A stretch of 64,000 nt of DNA from Ilex aquifolium (taxonomy: Eukaryota; Streptophyta; Magnoliopsida; Aquifoliales; Aquifoliaceae). Of the stretch, positions 63,321 to 64,000 are shown one piece after another. The DNA is taken from assembly GCA_951799425.1 (NCBI GenBank), contig OX637409.1, positions 21,376,460-21,440,459 on the forward strand. Reading direction: 5' to 3'. Position numbers and translations under genes: made by a program. Under the pieces are notes generated by a model. The model saw only the letters and a program-made list of their open reading frames with translations, had not been told where the DNA came from and ran no database searches. The first letter of the stretch is position 1, and each line of letters begins with the position of its first letter.

Positions 63321-64000
63321 TTAGGAGCTATGTACAATAATCATTTGACAGTGCTAAATCTCGTGGTCAGTATGCATCCAACATACTTATCACCTGAAAA
63401 AGTCTATGTAACCTTGATGTGGTCCAATCTATTTATCATATTTCAAAAAGCATGAGTTAAGCCAATTAATTTGTACCCTTTTCACAAAACCAAATTAGCA
63501 GCCTGATGCATACCTATAGATTCAAAAAAAGCCAATCAACAAACCAGCCACACCTAACTCCTCACTATTTTTTGGAGGGTGATCCCATTACATTTCCTAA
63601 AATACAATGAAACCTAATTTCAATCCTGGCAACATACTTCATTACTACCTTGTAATCTTTGGTTTTATATCCCCCAAAAGATGAAGCCATGAATATATTG
63701 GTATCTTATGTTCGTAAGGAAACTTTAAAGCCCCCTTCCAATTGACTAGAACTGCTTCTTCGTATTCCCCTTTGCCAACATATTCCCCATTCAATTCACA
63801 TCTTCACTTACCCCCACAGTCCAAAAAATATATCCCTTTCTTTCGTGTGGGTGTCAAGGGTTTTGTCCTTCAGAATTATATCATGGACAAGGATCATAAT
63901 ATCGTTTCGCAACGGTCGAAACATCCGAAACATTTCCGTTTCCAAGGAGACCGAAACGAATCAGTAATGAAATCGAAATTCTAATACTTTGAGGTGTTCC
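63321..64000 (-). other. syndetin intron, right of the Gypsy element, with dispersed repeat
   Basis: No syndetin exon was found before the right edge. The last 95 bases (from about 63906) carry the 'cgaaacatttccgtttccaa ggagaccgaaacgaat' repeat also present at 47566-47602. Confidence 0.5.

Overview
This is plant nuclear DNA, almost certainly from a eudicot. It is AT-rich, the genes are split by many GT-AG introns, and the space between genes is crowded with plant transposons (CACTA, Helitron, Ty3/Gypsy chromovirus, tRNA-derived SINE, RTE-like LINE, hAT-like and fold-back MITEs). Four host genes are supported. (1) About 1145-9055, minus strand: an IDM1-like nuclear protein with two PHD fingers; its 3' part, where the acetyltransferase domain should lie, runs off the left edge. 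(2) 30028-30630, plus: an intronless NDR1/HIN1-like (LEA_2) membrane protein. (3) 37945-42254, plus: a complete 13-exon serine carboxypeptidase of the SCPL51 type. (4) 43924-56691, minus: the C-terminal 792 residues of a syndetin (VPS50-like) protein; its 5' exons lie beyond the right edge. From memory, homologues of genes 1, 3 and 4 sit close together on Arabidopsis chromosome 2 (around At2g27900-At2g27980), so this looks like conserved microsynteny stretched by transposons.

Layout. 1-9440: IDM1-like gene, 13 exons, one 2.9 kb intron. 9440-18170: intergenic DNA with a degenerate solo LTR (11104-11665), a MITE next to an hAT-like element with a candidate 8 bp target duplication (12250-13230), an 88 bp tandem duplication, a GC-rich perfect hairpin (15707-15748), a fold-back MITE and a SINE with a perfect 16 bp target duplication (16773-17088). 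18173-26994: a CACTA element with exact ends and a TTT duplication, carrying Helitron sequence (18808-25067) inside it. 27000-37900: MITEs, the NHL gene, a LINE fragment, a second solo LTR with a perfect CAAGC duplication, a 1 kb long-inverted-repeat element, and GC-rich repeat DNA. 37945-43923: SCPL51, then a convergent spacer. 43924-64000: syndetin gene. Its introns hold a SINE, a LINE tail and, at 58120-63315, an intact and apparently very young Ty3/Gypsy chromovirus in antisense orientation to the host gene.

The host genes do not form a pathway: they are a chromatin factor, a membrane protein, a secreted or vacuolar peptidase-like protein and a membrane-trafficking tether subunit. I found no plainly new protein system. 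The most notable structures are the transposon nest at 18.2-27.0 kb and the young full-length chromovirus in the syndetin intron. Exon boundaries were read by hand from splice sites, reading phase and family similarity; the phases close exactly in all three multi-exon genes (824 codons, 463 codons plus stop, 792 codons plus stop).
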